A stretch of 59,077 bases of DNA from the NCBI RefSeq assembly GCF_012184385.1, contig NZ_VSRL01000030.1:1-59077 (forward strand). The letters are read 5' to 3'. Source of the stretch: Lentzea indica (GTDB taxonomy: Bacteria > Actinomycetota > Actinomycetes > Mycobacteriales > Pseudonocardiaceae). This document shows, piece after piece, positions 16,706 through 24,348 of this stretch. The notes under the pieces are model-generated. The model was not told the origin of the DNA. It searched no databases and saw only the letters and a program-made list of their open reading frames with translations. Every line of letters starts with the position of its first letter. Position 1 is the first letter of the stretch. The position numbers and the translations under genes are program-made.

Positions 16706-16806
16706 TGTTGATCTACCCCCTTCGTGCGGAAGCCTTCCAGGCGCGCGCTGAGAGGGGGCTGAGAGCTTGTGGCGCCGATGATCCAGTGCCATGTTGGGAG
16801 CTGACG

Positions 16807-16818
16807 GACCAGCTGGTC
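16807..16818 (+). promoter_or_regulatory. Candidate operator of the sugar ABC operon
   Basis: GACCAGCTGGTC is a perfect 12-bp palindrome lying 22 bp before the ATG of the sugar-binding lipoprotein and within the divergent intergenic region with the esterase gene. It could bind a dimeric repressor. Not matched to a named regulator. Confidence 0.3.
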
Positions 16819-16839
16819 ATCTGGGTGGGGAGATCACGG

Positions 16840-18216
16840 ATGCGGCGAACGAAGATGTTCGGGCTGCTGGCGGTGTGCGGGTTGCTAGCGGGCTGTCTCG
16901 GTCAGACGCAGGGCGGTGATCAGGCGCGCAACGCCGACGCCAAGGAGATCACGCTGACGATCGTCGCGAACGCGGCGCTGGGCGGGAAGAACGCCCGCGG
17001 GGCGAACTGGCTGCAGAACTGGGTGATCCCGAAGTTCACCGAGCAGCAGAAGGCCAAGGGCGTCACCGCGACGATCAAGTTCGAGCAGAACGGCACCGGC
17101 GACGAGGACTTCAAGACCAAGGTCGCGCTCGACCTCAAGACCGGCGGTGGCGGCGACATCATCGAGATCGACGGCATCTGGCTGGGCGAGTTCGCGCAGG
17201 CGGGCCAGATCAAGCCTCTTGACGACGTTGTCGGCAAGACGGACTGGGACGGCTGGAACCAGATTCCCAAGGCCGTGCAGGGACTCGGCGAGTTCGACGG
17301 CAAGCGCTACGGCGTTCCGATGGGCACCGACGGGCGTGTGCTGTTCTTCAACAAGAAGCTGTTCGCGCAGGCCGGGTTGCCCGCGGACTGGCAGCCCAAG
17401 TCGTGGCAGGACGTGCTCGACGCGGGCGCGAAACTCAAAGCTCTGGGCGTGACGCCGATCCAGCTCAACGCCGGAACCGCGATGGGTGAGGCCACGACCA
17501 TGCAGGGCGTGCTGCCCGCACTCGTCGGAACCGGGAAACCCATCTACGACAACGGGAAGTGGCAAGGAGATTCGAGCAACGTCAAGGACGTGCTCGGCCT
17601 CTACCAGAAGATCTACGGCGGTGGCCTGGGCGATCCCGTGTTGCAGCAGGAGGCCAACGGCAGGCAGCGGTCGTTCACGCTGTTCAGCGAGAACAAGATC
17701 GGCATCCTGCTGGAGAGCGACTACTTCTGGCGTTCCGTCGTGGAACCGAAGAACGGCGTGGCGAAGATGGCCGATCGCGACGCGGCCGTGGGCTGGGCTC
17801 TGGTTCCCGCCAAGACTTCCGGTGCCGGGGTCGGCGGGCAGGACTTCGTGAGCATGTCCGGCGGCGGCGTGCGGGTGATCAACCCGAACACTCAGTACCC
17901 GAAGCAGGCGTGGGAGTTCATGCAGTTCCTCAACTCCGCCGAGGCCGTGAAGGAGTCGCTGGCGGGCACCGCGCAGCTCACCCAGCGCCAGGACGTGAAC
18001 GACCAGGTCCTCTCGGGTGACCCGATGCTCTCGTTCATCGCGGAGAAGGTCCTGCCGATCACCCGGTACCGGCCGGGCCTCGCCAACTACCCCAAGGTGT
18101 CGGCGGCGCTGCAGCAGGCGACCGCGGACGTGGTGTCCGGCAAGAGTCCTGACGACGTTGCTCGCGCCTACCGAGAGGCAGTGGTGAAGGCGGTCGGCGA
18201 GGAGAACGTTGGCTAG
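16840..18216 (+). CDS. Sugar ABC transporter substrate-binding lipoprotein (family 1)
   Basis: A 458-residue extracellular solute-binding lipoprotein of the maltose/oligosaccharide class. The lipobox LLAGC ends near residue 19. The mature part begins ITLTIVANAALGG and has GDIIEIDGIWLGEFAQAG and RYGVPMGTDGRVLFFNKKLF, hallmark segments of family 1 binding proteins. Late ALVPAKTSG and AWEFMQFLNSAEAV are also typical. ATG at 16840 follows GGGGAG at nine bases; a longer frame upstream is not needed. First gene of a five-gene operon (16840-21606). Ligand unknown. Confidence 0.92.
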   Translation: MRRTKMFGLLAVCGLLAGCLGQTQGGDQARNADAKEITLTIVANAALGGKNARGANWLQNWVIPKFTEQQKAKGVTATIKFEQNGTGDEDFKTKVALDLKTGGGGDIIEIDGIWLGEFAQAGQIKPLDDVVGKTDWDGWNQIPKAVQGLGEFDGKRYGVPMGTDGRVLFFNKKLFAQAGLPADWQPKSWQDVLDAGAKLKALGVTPIQLNAGTAMGEATTMQGVLPALVGTGKPIYDNGKWQGDSSNVKDVLGLYQKIYGGGLGDPVLQQEANGRQRSFTLFSENKIGILLESDYFWRSVVEPKNGVAKMADRDAAVGWALVPAKTSGAGVGGQDFVSMSGGGVRVINPNTQYPKQAWEFMQFLNSAEAVKESLAGTAQLTQRQDVNDQVLSGDPMLSFIAEKVLPITRYRPGLANYPKVSAALQQATADVVSGKSPDDVARAYREAVVKAVGEENVG

Positions 18217-19105
18217 CTCCGTGCCGGACAGTTCGGGTCTGGACAGTTCGGGTCTGGGCGTCCGGCGCGCCGTCGGGTTCGTCGCGCCGGCGCTGGTGCT
18301 GATCGGGATCTTCCTGGTCTTCCCCGCGCTGTGGACGCTCTACATCGGCATCACGAACTACCAGCTCACCGGACCCGCTGCGGCCAACCCGCGGGTCGTC
18401 GGGCTGGACAACGTGCTCGAGGCCGTCCAGGACCCGTTGTTCACCAACTCGGTGTGGCTGACGGCGTTGTTCGTGCTGTTCTCGGCGGTGATCGGGCAGA
18501 ACGTGCTCGGCTTCGCGCTGGCGTGGCTGTTGCGGTCGGCAAGCCAGTGGTTGCGGCGGACGGTCGAGGGTCTGGTGCTGCTCTCGTGGATCCTGCCCAG
18601 CACGGTCGTGGCGTTCCTGTGGTTCGCCGTCCTCAGCCGCGACACGGGCACCCTGGGGCTGCTGCTCGGCTCGCCGGAGACGTCGTGGCTGGTGCAGTAC
18701 CCGATGATCAGCCTGATCATCTTCAACATCTGGCGCGGCACGGCGTTCTCCATGCTGCTCTACACGTCGGCGCTGGCCGCAGTGCCGCCGTCGCAGCTCG
18801 AAACGGCGCGGCTGGTGGGTGCGTCGGGCTGGCAGACCGTGCGAGACGTCGTGTTCCCGCACATCCGCGGGCACGTGCTGACGAACACGCTGCTGATCAG
18901 CCTGTGGACGGCCAACGACTTCACGCCGTTCCTGCTGACGTCCGGTGGCCCGAACCACCAGTCGGAGGTGCTGCCGGTGCTGATCTACCGGCAGGCGCTG
19001 GAAAGCGGGCAGCTCGGTTACGCGTCGGCGATGTCGTTGCTGCTGCTGATCGGCAACCTGGCTGTCGCACTGGTGTACCTGCGGTTGCTGCGGAGGCGTG
19101 CATGA
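18209..19105 (+). CDS. Sugar ABC transporter permease 1 (MalF-like)
   Basis: A 298-residue inner-membrane permease with six or so helices and the EAA loop ETARLVGASGWQTVRDVVFPHI at residues about 195-216, which contacts the ATPase. TTG at 18209 overlaps the binding-protein gene by eight bases and is six bases after GGCGAGGAG; a GTG at 18221 is the alternative start. The N-terminus holds a tandem 15-bp duplication encoding DSSGL twice (18226-18255). It pairs with the permease at 19102. Confidence 0.92.
   Translation: MASSVPDSSGLDSSGLGVRRAVGFVAPALVLIGIFLVFPALWTLYIGITNYQLTGPAAANPRVVGLDNVLEAVQDPLFTNSVWLTALFVLFSAVIGQNVLGFALAWLLRSASQWLRRTVEGLVLLSWILPSTVVAFLWFAVLSRDTGTLGLLLGSPETSWLVQYPMISLIIFNIWRGTAFSMLLYTSALAAVPPSQLETARLVGASGWQTVRDVVFPHIRGHVLTNTLLISLWTANDFTPFLLTSGGPNHQSEVLPVLIYRQALESGQLGYASAMSLLLLIGNLAVALVYLRLLRRRA
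18226..18255 (+). repeat. Perfect 15-bp tandem duplication in permease N-terminus
   Basis: GGACAGTTCGGGTCT occurs twice in direct succession, adding five residues (D-S-S-G-L) in frame to the cytoplasmic N-terminus. The exact identity suggests a recent slippage event. Confidence 0.95.
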
Positions 19106-19923
19106 GTCCACTGTGGATTCTCCGCAGGATCGGCTTCTACGTGCTGATCACGGTGGTGCTGGCGTTCTTCGCGGTGCCGATGCTGTGGCTGGCTTCCGCG
19201 CCGTTCGACTCGAAGCCCGGCCTCGGGTTGCGGTGGCCGGACTGGACGTTGTCGAACGTCTCGGCGACCTTCGACCACCCGTACACGTTGTCGTCACTGG
19301 TGAACTCGTTGATCCTGTGTGCGATCGCCACGGTGGTGACGACGGTTCTGGCGGCTTTGGCGGCCTATGCGCTGTCACGGGTGCGGATTCCTGGACGGGA
19401 TCTGCTGCTGTACCTGTTGCTGTTGCTGTCGTCCGTGGTGACCGGCACGGCCGCGATGGTGCCGATCTTCGTGATGATGCTGCAGCTCGGCCTGATCAAC
19501 TCGCAGTTCGGCACGGCGCTGGTGATCGCGGGCGGCATGTTGCCCGCGGCCATCTTCATCCTCAAGGACTTCATGGACGCCGTGCCGCGCTCGTACGAGG
19601 AGTCGGCGCGGGTGTTCGGTGCCTCGCCGTGGCAGGTGCTCGGCCACGTCATGCTGCCGGTGGCACGGCCCGGTGTGGCGACCATCTTCGTCTGGGCGTT
19701 CGTCAACGCCTGGGGCAACTTCCTGCTGCCGTTCCTGCTGCTGCGCGACGTCGGTCAGCAGCCGGCGGCGGTGCTGCTGCGCACCCTGTACGACGAGGGC
19801 GGCAGCGCCAACCTGACGGTGATCCCGGTGTTCTCGTTGCTGTACTCGATCCCGGTGGTCGTGCTGTACCTGTTCGTGAACAAGCGGTACGGGTTCCGAT
19901 TCCACGGAGGCATCAAGAGCTGA
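19102..19923 (+). CDS. Sugar ABC transporter permease 2 (MalG-like)
   Basis: A 273-residue permease with six predicted helices and the EAA loop EESARVFGASPWQVLGHVMLP at residues about 170-190. The C-terminus KRYGFRFHGGIKS follows the last helix. ATG at 19102 overlaps the previous stop (ATGA), and its own stop overlaps the ATPase start, so the operon is tightly coupled. It forms a heterodimeric channel with permease 1. Confidence 0.93.
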   Translation: MSPLWILRRIGFYVLITVVLAFFAVPMLWLASAPFDSKPGLGLRWPDWTLSNVSATFDHPYTLSSLVNSLILCAIATVVTTVLAALAAYALSRVRIPGRDLLLYLLLLLSSVVTGTAAMVPIFVMMLQLGLINSQFGTALVIAGGMLPAAIFILKDFMDAVPRSYEESARVFGASPWQVLGHVMLPVARPGVATIFVWAFVNAWGNFLLPFLLLRDVGQQPAAVLLRTLYDEGGSANLTVIPVFSLLYSIPVVVLYLFVNKRYGFRFHGGIKS

Positions 19924-20906
19924 TGGCGGGCATCACGATCGCCGGTCTCTCCACCGTCTACCCCAACGGGGTGCGGGCGGTGGACTCGCTGGACGTCGAG
20001 ATCTTCGACGGCGAGCTGTTCGCCCTGCTCGGCCCGTCCGGCTGCGGCAAAACGACTTTGCTGCGCACCATCGCAGGCCTGGAAGGCGCCTCCGAGGGTG
20101 CGGTGTCGATCGGGCCGCGTGAGGTCACCCGGCTGCAGCCCGGTGACCGCCGGGTGGCGATGGTGTTCCAGGACTACGCGTTGTTCCCGCACATGACCGT
20201 GGCGGAGAACATCGCTTATCCGTTGCGGGTGCGCGGTGTCGCGAAGTCCGTGCAGCAGGAGACCGCTGTGCGCACGGCGGGCGGGCTGAGCCTCGGGGCG
20301 TTGCTGGATCGCCGCCCAGGGCAGCTTTCCGGTGGCCAGCAGCAACGGGCGGCGCTGGCCCGTGCGGTGGCCGCGTCGGCAGAGGTGCTGCTGCTGGACG
20401 AACCGTTGTCCAATCTGGACGCCCGGTTGCGGCTGGAAGCACGTACGTTCTTGAAGAAGCTGCAGCGCGAGCTGGAGCTGACGACCGTGTTCGTGACGCA
20501 CGACCAGGCCGAGGCACTGGCGCTGGCCGACCGGATCGCGGTGATGGACGCGGGCAGGATCCGGCAGCTCGGCACGCCGCGTGAGGTGTTCCAGCGGCCG
20601 GCCGACACGTTCGTGGCGAACTTCATCGGCTCGACGCCCATGAACCTGGTGCCGCGCGGAGACGTCGTCGTCGGTGTCCGGCCCGAGTACCTGACACCGG
20701 CCGCTTCGGGACTGTTCACCGGCACGGTGTCCATTGTGGAGAACCTCGGCGTCACGTCGCTGGTGACGCTGGACTGCGGCGAGGACCAGATCGGGTACGT
20801 CGTGCCCGAGGACGACGAACCCGCCATCGGCACCACGGTGACCGTGGACGCACCGCCCGCACGCGTTCTGCGCTATGACAAGGAGACCGGCCTACTCGTG
20901 AGGTGA
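19923..20906 (+). CDS. Sugar ABC transporter ATP-binding protein (UgpC/PotA-like)
   Basis: A 327-residue ATPase. Walker A GPSGCGKT at residues 37-44, Q-loop FQDYALFPH near 83, signature LSGGQQQR near 134, Walker B LLLDEP and the switch THDQAEA. A C-terminal TOBE-like domain starts about residue 240 (VVGVRPEYLTPA). Many actinobacterial sugar transporters lack a dedicated ATPase and share MsiK; here one is encoded in the operon, closer to the spermidine/glycerol-phosphate class. ATG at 19923 overlaps the permease stop. Confidence 0.93.
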   Translation: MAGITIAGLSTVYPNGVRAVDSLDVEIFDGELFALLGPSGCGKTTLLRTIAGLEGASEGAVSIGPREVTRLQPGDRRVAMVFQDYALFPHMTVAENIAYPLRVRGVAKSVQQETAVRTAGGLSLGALLDRRPGQLSGGQQQRAALARAVAASAEVLLLDEPLSNLDARLRLEARTFLKKLQRELELTTVFVTHDQAEALALADRIAVMDAGRIRQLGTPREVFQRPADTFVANFIGSTPMNLVPRGDVVVGVRPEYLTPAASGLFTGTVSIVENLGVTSLVTLDCGEDQIGYVVPEDDEPAIGTTVTVDAPPARVLRYDKETGLLVR

Positions 20907-20910
20907 ACCG

Positions 20911-21606
20911 ATGTTCCAGACCGACGGTTACGAGACGCACGGCCGCCTGCTGGCCCCGTCGAAGTTCGAGGCACTGGCCCAGCACTTCGAGCGGAAGCTG
21001 GCGGCGCTGCCGGAGGGCGAGCGTCCCGAGCACATGGACGTGCCGCACCTGACCGACCCGGCGCTGTTCGAGTGGCTGCTGGACTCGGACGTGCTGGACC
21101 TCGTCGAGTCGCTGATCGGCCCGGACATCGCGCTGTTCTCGTCGCACTTCATCTGCAAACCCGCCGGCGACGGCAAACCCGTTCCGTGGCACCAGGACGC
21201 GCACTTCTGGCGCGACAGCATCGACCCGGCGGGCGACGCGATCACCGTGTGGCTGGCGATCGACCCGTCGACGGTCGAGAACGGCTGCCTGCGCGTGATC
21301 CCCGGCAGTCATCTCGCCCCTGTCGAGCACACGGGTAACGCCGACTCGTTCTTCAACCAGGAAACGTCCGTCGACGAGTCGCGCGCCGTCGACGTGGAGC
21401 TGGAGCGGGGCGCCTGCAGCATCCACTCGGCGATGCTGGTACACGGCAGTCCGCCGAACCGCAGCACAATGCGGCGCTGCGGCTACACCATGCGGTACAT
21501 GCCGACCACTGTCCGCTTTCTCAAGTCCGGCTCGCACGAGGTCTACCTCGCGCGCGGTCGTGACCACGCGGGAAACGCCTACGCGCCGGTGCCAATGATC
21601 GGATGA
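20911..21606 (+). CDS. Phytanoyl-CoA dioxygenase-family Fe(II)/2-oxoglutarate oxygenase
   Basis: A 231-residue PhyH-family oxygenase. The iron triad is H94-x-D96 (PWHQDAHFW) and H178 (AMLVHGSPPNRS), with R184 likely to bind 2-oxoglutarate. It starts four bases after the ATPase stop with GTGAGG as ribosome binding site, so it belongs to the transport operon. It most likely hydroxylates or oxidatively cleaves the imported compound. Bacterial PhyH proteins act on phosphonates, ectoine, halogenation substrates and many small molecules, so the substrate cannot be named. It ends the operon before a hairpin. Confidence 0.9.
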   Translation: MFQTDGYETHGRLLAPSKFEALAQHFERKLAALPEGERPEHMDVPHLTDPALFEWLLDSDVLDLVESLIGPDIALFSSHFICKPAGDGKPVPWHQDAHFWRDSIDPAGDAITVWLAIDPSTVENGCLRVIPGSHLAPVEHTGNADSFFNQETSVDESRAVDVELERGACSIHSAMLVHGSPPNRSTMRRCGYTMRYMPTTVRFLKSGSHEVYLARGRDHAGNAYAPVPMIG

Positions 21607-21614
21607 CCTTCGAC

Positions 21615-21664
21615 GGTGGAGACGTCAAGTCGGTGGTCTGGTCCAGCTTGATCGATCCTCCACC
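21615..21664 (+). terminator. Candidate terminator after the sugar ABC operon
   Basis: GGTGGAG (21615-21621) pairs with CTCCACC (21658-21664), with an inner TCAAG/CTTGA stem. It lies just after the PhyH stop codon and before the next operon. There is no U-tract. Confidence 0.45.
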
Positions 21665-21698
21665 TTGACCGGTCGGTGAAGCCGGACATAGCGTACGG

Positions 21699-21710
21699 GA
21701 AAGCGCTTTC
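21699..21710 (+). promoter_or_regulatory. LacI-type operator (site 1)
   Basis: GAAAGCGCTTTC, a perfect 12-bp palindrome with the CG centre of LacI/GalR-family operators, lies 15 bp before the GTG of the NitT/TauT-type permease. Two very similar sites occur at 26231 and 29290. Confidence 0.65.
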
Positions 21711-21725
21711 GACCTAGGGAGCTTC

Positions 21726-22547
21726 GTGAAACCGGTTTCGGGGGACCGCTGGCGTGGTGTGATCGAGCGGGCGTGGCGTCCGGCCGCACTGCTCGTCGCC
21801 TGTCTCGCGATCTGGCACCTCATCACCGTCACGGGCCTCGTCGAGGCCTATCTGGTGCCGTCGCCGGGCAAGACGTTCGACCTGCTCGTGGACAAATGGT
21901 CCTACCTTTGGGGTCATACCTGGGTGACCACGTACGAGACGATCCTGGGTTTCGTCATCGCCGGCGTCCTCGGCGTCCTGATGGCCGTCGCGATGGTCTA
22001 CTCCAGGACGATCGAGAGCACGGCCTACCCGATCCTGCTGTTCGCGCAGGTCATCCCGAAGATCGCCATCGCGCCGCTGTTCGTGGTGTGGCTCGGCTTC
22101 GGCTTCGAGCCCAAGGTGATCGTGGCCGTGCTCATGGCGTTCTTCCCGGTCGTCATCTCCACGGTCACCGGTCTCAAATCGGTCGACACCGAGATGCTCG
22201 AGCTCGCGGCCACGATGGGCGGCGGCCCGGTCAAGACGTTCGTGAAGATCCGCTTCCCGGCCGCGCTCCCGCACCTGTTCGCCGGCCTGAAGGTCGCCGT
22301 GACGCTGGCCGTCACCGGTGCTGTCGTCGGTGAGTTCGTCGGCTCCAACGAGGGTCTCGGCTACGTGATCCTGCAGGCCAACGGCAACATGGACACCCCG
22401 ATGCTCTTCGCGGGCCTGATCGTCATCTCGCTCGTCGGCATCCTGCTCTTCCTCCTGCTCGACCTCGCGGAACAGCTGATGCTGCCGTGGCACGCCAGCC
22501 GGCGAGGCGCCGCCGTCACAACCCTTCTAGCGAAAGGCGGATCATGA
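21726..22547 (+). CDS. NitT/TauT-type ABC transporter permease
   Basis: A 273-residue SsuC/TauC-type permease with about six helices and an EAA-like loop ELAATMGGGPVKTFVKIRFPAALP (residues about 159-182). GTG at 21726 follows AGGGAGC. It is the first gene of an operon with a binding lipoprotein, an ATPase and a TIR protein. The family imports sulfonates, nitrate, taurine, pyrimidine precursors or similar small molecules. A LacI-like operator before it is unusual for this class and hints at carbon control. Confidence 0.9.
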   Translation: MKPVSGDRWRGVIERAWRPAALLVACLAIWHLITVTGLVEAYLVPSPGKTFDLLVDKWSYLWGHTWVTTYETILGFVIAGVLGVLMAVAMVYSRTIESTAYPILLFAQVIPKIAIAPLFVVWLGFGFEPKVIVAVLMAFFPVVISTVTGLKSVDTEMLELAATMGGGPVKTFVKIRFPAALPHLFAGLKVAVTLAVTGAVVGEFVGSNEGLGYVILQANGNMDTPMLFAGLIVISLVGILLFLLLDLAEQLMLPWHASRRGAAVTTLLAKGGS

Positions 22548-23554
22548 AGAAACTGCTCGCAGGCCTTCTCCCCGCGATGCTGGTGGTTGCCGCCTGCGGA
22601 GGCGGTGGCGGCACGTCCTCACAGGGCGGCAGCGGCGAGACCAAAGAGGTCACGCTGACTCTCAACTGGTACCCGTACGGCGAGCACGCGCCGTTCTACT
22701 ACGGGGTCAAGCAGGGGATCTTCGAGAAGCACGGCATCAAGCTGAAGATCCAGGCGGGCCAGGGCTCCGGCAAGACCGTCACGGCGACCGGCGCCGGCCA
22801 GACGGACTTCGGCTGGGCGGACACGTCCGCGCTCGCCACCGCGGTCGAGCAGGGTGTGCCTGCCAAGAGCATCGGGGTGTTCCTGCAGACTACGCCCGCG
22901 TCGGTGCAGTTCTTCACCGAGAAGAACATCAAGAAGCCGGAGGATCTCAAGGGCAAGTCCGTCGCCACGACCGCGGGTGACGCGCTGACGAAGACCTTCC
23001 CGGCGTTCCTCAAGCAGAACGGCATGCAGGAGTCCGACGTCTCCGTCCAGAACATCGACCCGGCCGGCAAGATGGCCGCGGTCATCTCCGGCCGCACCGA
23101 CGTGCTGCTCGGGTTCGCGTCCGACCAGGGGCCGACGATCAAGGAGAAGTCCGGCAAGGACGTCTCGTACCTGCGGTTCTCCGAGTTCGGGCTGAACTAC
23201 TTCAGCAACGGGCTGCTCACCAGCAAGTCCATGCTGCAGAAGGACCCCGACCTGGTGAAGAAGATGGTCACGGCGACGCAGGAGGCGTGGACGGCGGCCG
23301 AGAAGGCACCGGAGGCCGCGGCAGAGTCGATGAAGGGCGCCGCCGAGCAGCTGCCGTCGCCGGCGGTCGTGCTGGAGCAGTTCAAGACGACGCTGACGTT
23401 GCTGCACACCGATGCCACGAAGGACAAGGCGCCGGGCGTCAACACGGTGGACGACTGGAAGAAGACCATCGACACGTTCCAGAAGACCGGCATCATCAAG
23501 GAAGCGTCCGAGCCTTCGGCGTACTGGGAAGAAAGCGTTGCCCCGAAGGGATGA
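22544..23554 (+). CDS. NitT/TauT/THI5-like substrate-binding lipoprotein
   Basis: A 336-residue binding lipoprotein of the SsuA/THI5-like (NMT1) family. Lipobox VVAAC ends at about residue 18. The mature N-terminus VTLTLNWYPYGEHAPFYYGVKQGIFEKHGIKLKI matches THI5-like pyrimidine-precursor binders, and GQTDFGWAD and LKGKSVATTAGD follow. ATG at 22544 overlaps the permease stop (ATGA). Gene order permease, binding protein, ATPase is tight. The NWYP-type motif favours a thiamine-pyrimidine or aromatic ligand over sulfonates, but this is not proven. Confidence 0.9.
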   Translation: MKKLLAGLLPAMLVVAACGGGGGTSSQGGSGETKEVTLTLNWYPYGEHAPFYYGVKQGIFEKHGIKLKIQAGQGSGKTVTATGAGQTDFGWADTSALATAVEQGVPAKSIGVFLQTTPASVQFFTEKNIKKPEDLKGKSVATTAGDALTKTFPAFLKQNGMQESDVSVQNIDPAGKMAAVISGRTDVLLGFASDQGPTIKEKSGKDVSYLRFSEFGLNYFSNGLLTSKSMLQKDPDLVKKMVTATQEAWTAAEKAPEAAAESMKGAAEQLPSPAVVLEQFKTTLTLLHTDATKDKAPGVNTVDDWKKTIDTFQKTGIIKEASEPSAYWEESVAPKG

Positions 23555-24345
23555 GCGTGACTCTGGGAACCACCACCTCCGCCGTCGCGATCGACGACGT
23601 CTCCGTGCGCTTCCAGTCGAAGCGCACGGAGGTCACGGCGATCCAGCAGGTCTCGCTCGACGTCGCTCCCGGCGAGTTCGTGTCGATCGTCGGGCCGTCA
23701 GGCTGCGGCAAGTCGACCCTGTTGAAGCTGGTCTCCGGCCTGCTCAAGCCGTCTTCGGGCTCGGTGACGCTGCTCGGCGAGGAGGTCCGCGGGCCGCGGC
23801 ACGACATCGGGTTCGTGTTTCAGCGGGCGGCGTTGCTGGAGTGGCGTTCCGCGCGGCGCAACATCCTGCTGCAGGCCGAGATGCGCGGCATGAACCCGGC
23901 GGAGGCCGGTAAGCGCGCCGACGAGCTCATTGAAATGACCGGACTCTCAGGGTTCGAGAACGCCCTGCCGCACGAGCTGTCCGGTGGCATGCAGCAGCGC
24001 GTGGCGTTGTGCCGCGCGCTGCTGCATCAGCCACGCGTGCTGCTGATGGACGAGCCGTTCGGCGCGCTGGACGCGTTGACCCGCGAGCAGATGAACGTGG
24101 AGCTGCACCGGGTGTGGCGGGAGACCGGCACGACCGTGCTGCTCGTGACGCACTCGATCGCGGAGTCGGTGTACCTGGCGAACCGGGTGATCGTGCTGAC
24201 GCAACGGCCCGCAGTGGTCAAGGAGGTCATCGACGTCGACCTGCCCTCGGAGCGCGACTACTCCGAGACGATGGCCCGTCCTGCGTTCTCCTCGGTGACC
24301 GCGCACATCCGTGACCTGCTCGGAGCCGTGACAGGGCACGATTGA
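23551..24345 (+). CDS. NitT/TauT-type ABC transporter ATP-binding protein
   Basis: A 264-residue SsuB/TauB-type ATPase: Walker A GPSGCGKS at residues 48-55, FVFQRAALLEWRSARRNI after the Q-loop, signature LSGGMQQR, Walker B LLMDEPFGALDALTR and the switch VTHSIAESVYLA. The sequence LLEWRS is typical of this subfamily. ATG at 23551 overlaps the previous stop. The TIR gene begins three bases after its stop codon. Confidence 0.93.
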   Translation: MSVTLGTTTSAVAIDDVSVRFQSKRTEVTAIQQVSLDVAPGEFVSIVGPSGCGKSTLLKLVSGLLKPSSGSVTLLGEEVRGPRHDIGFVFQRAALLEWRSARRNILLQAEMRGMNPAEAGKRADELIEMTGLSGFENALPHELSGGMQQRVALCRALLHQPRVLLMDEPFGALDALTREQMNVELHRVWRETGTTVLLVTHSIAESVYLANRVIVLTQRPAVVKEVIDVDLPSERDYSETMARPAFSSVTAHIRDLLGAVTGHD

Positions 24346-24348
24346 TCG

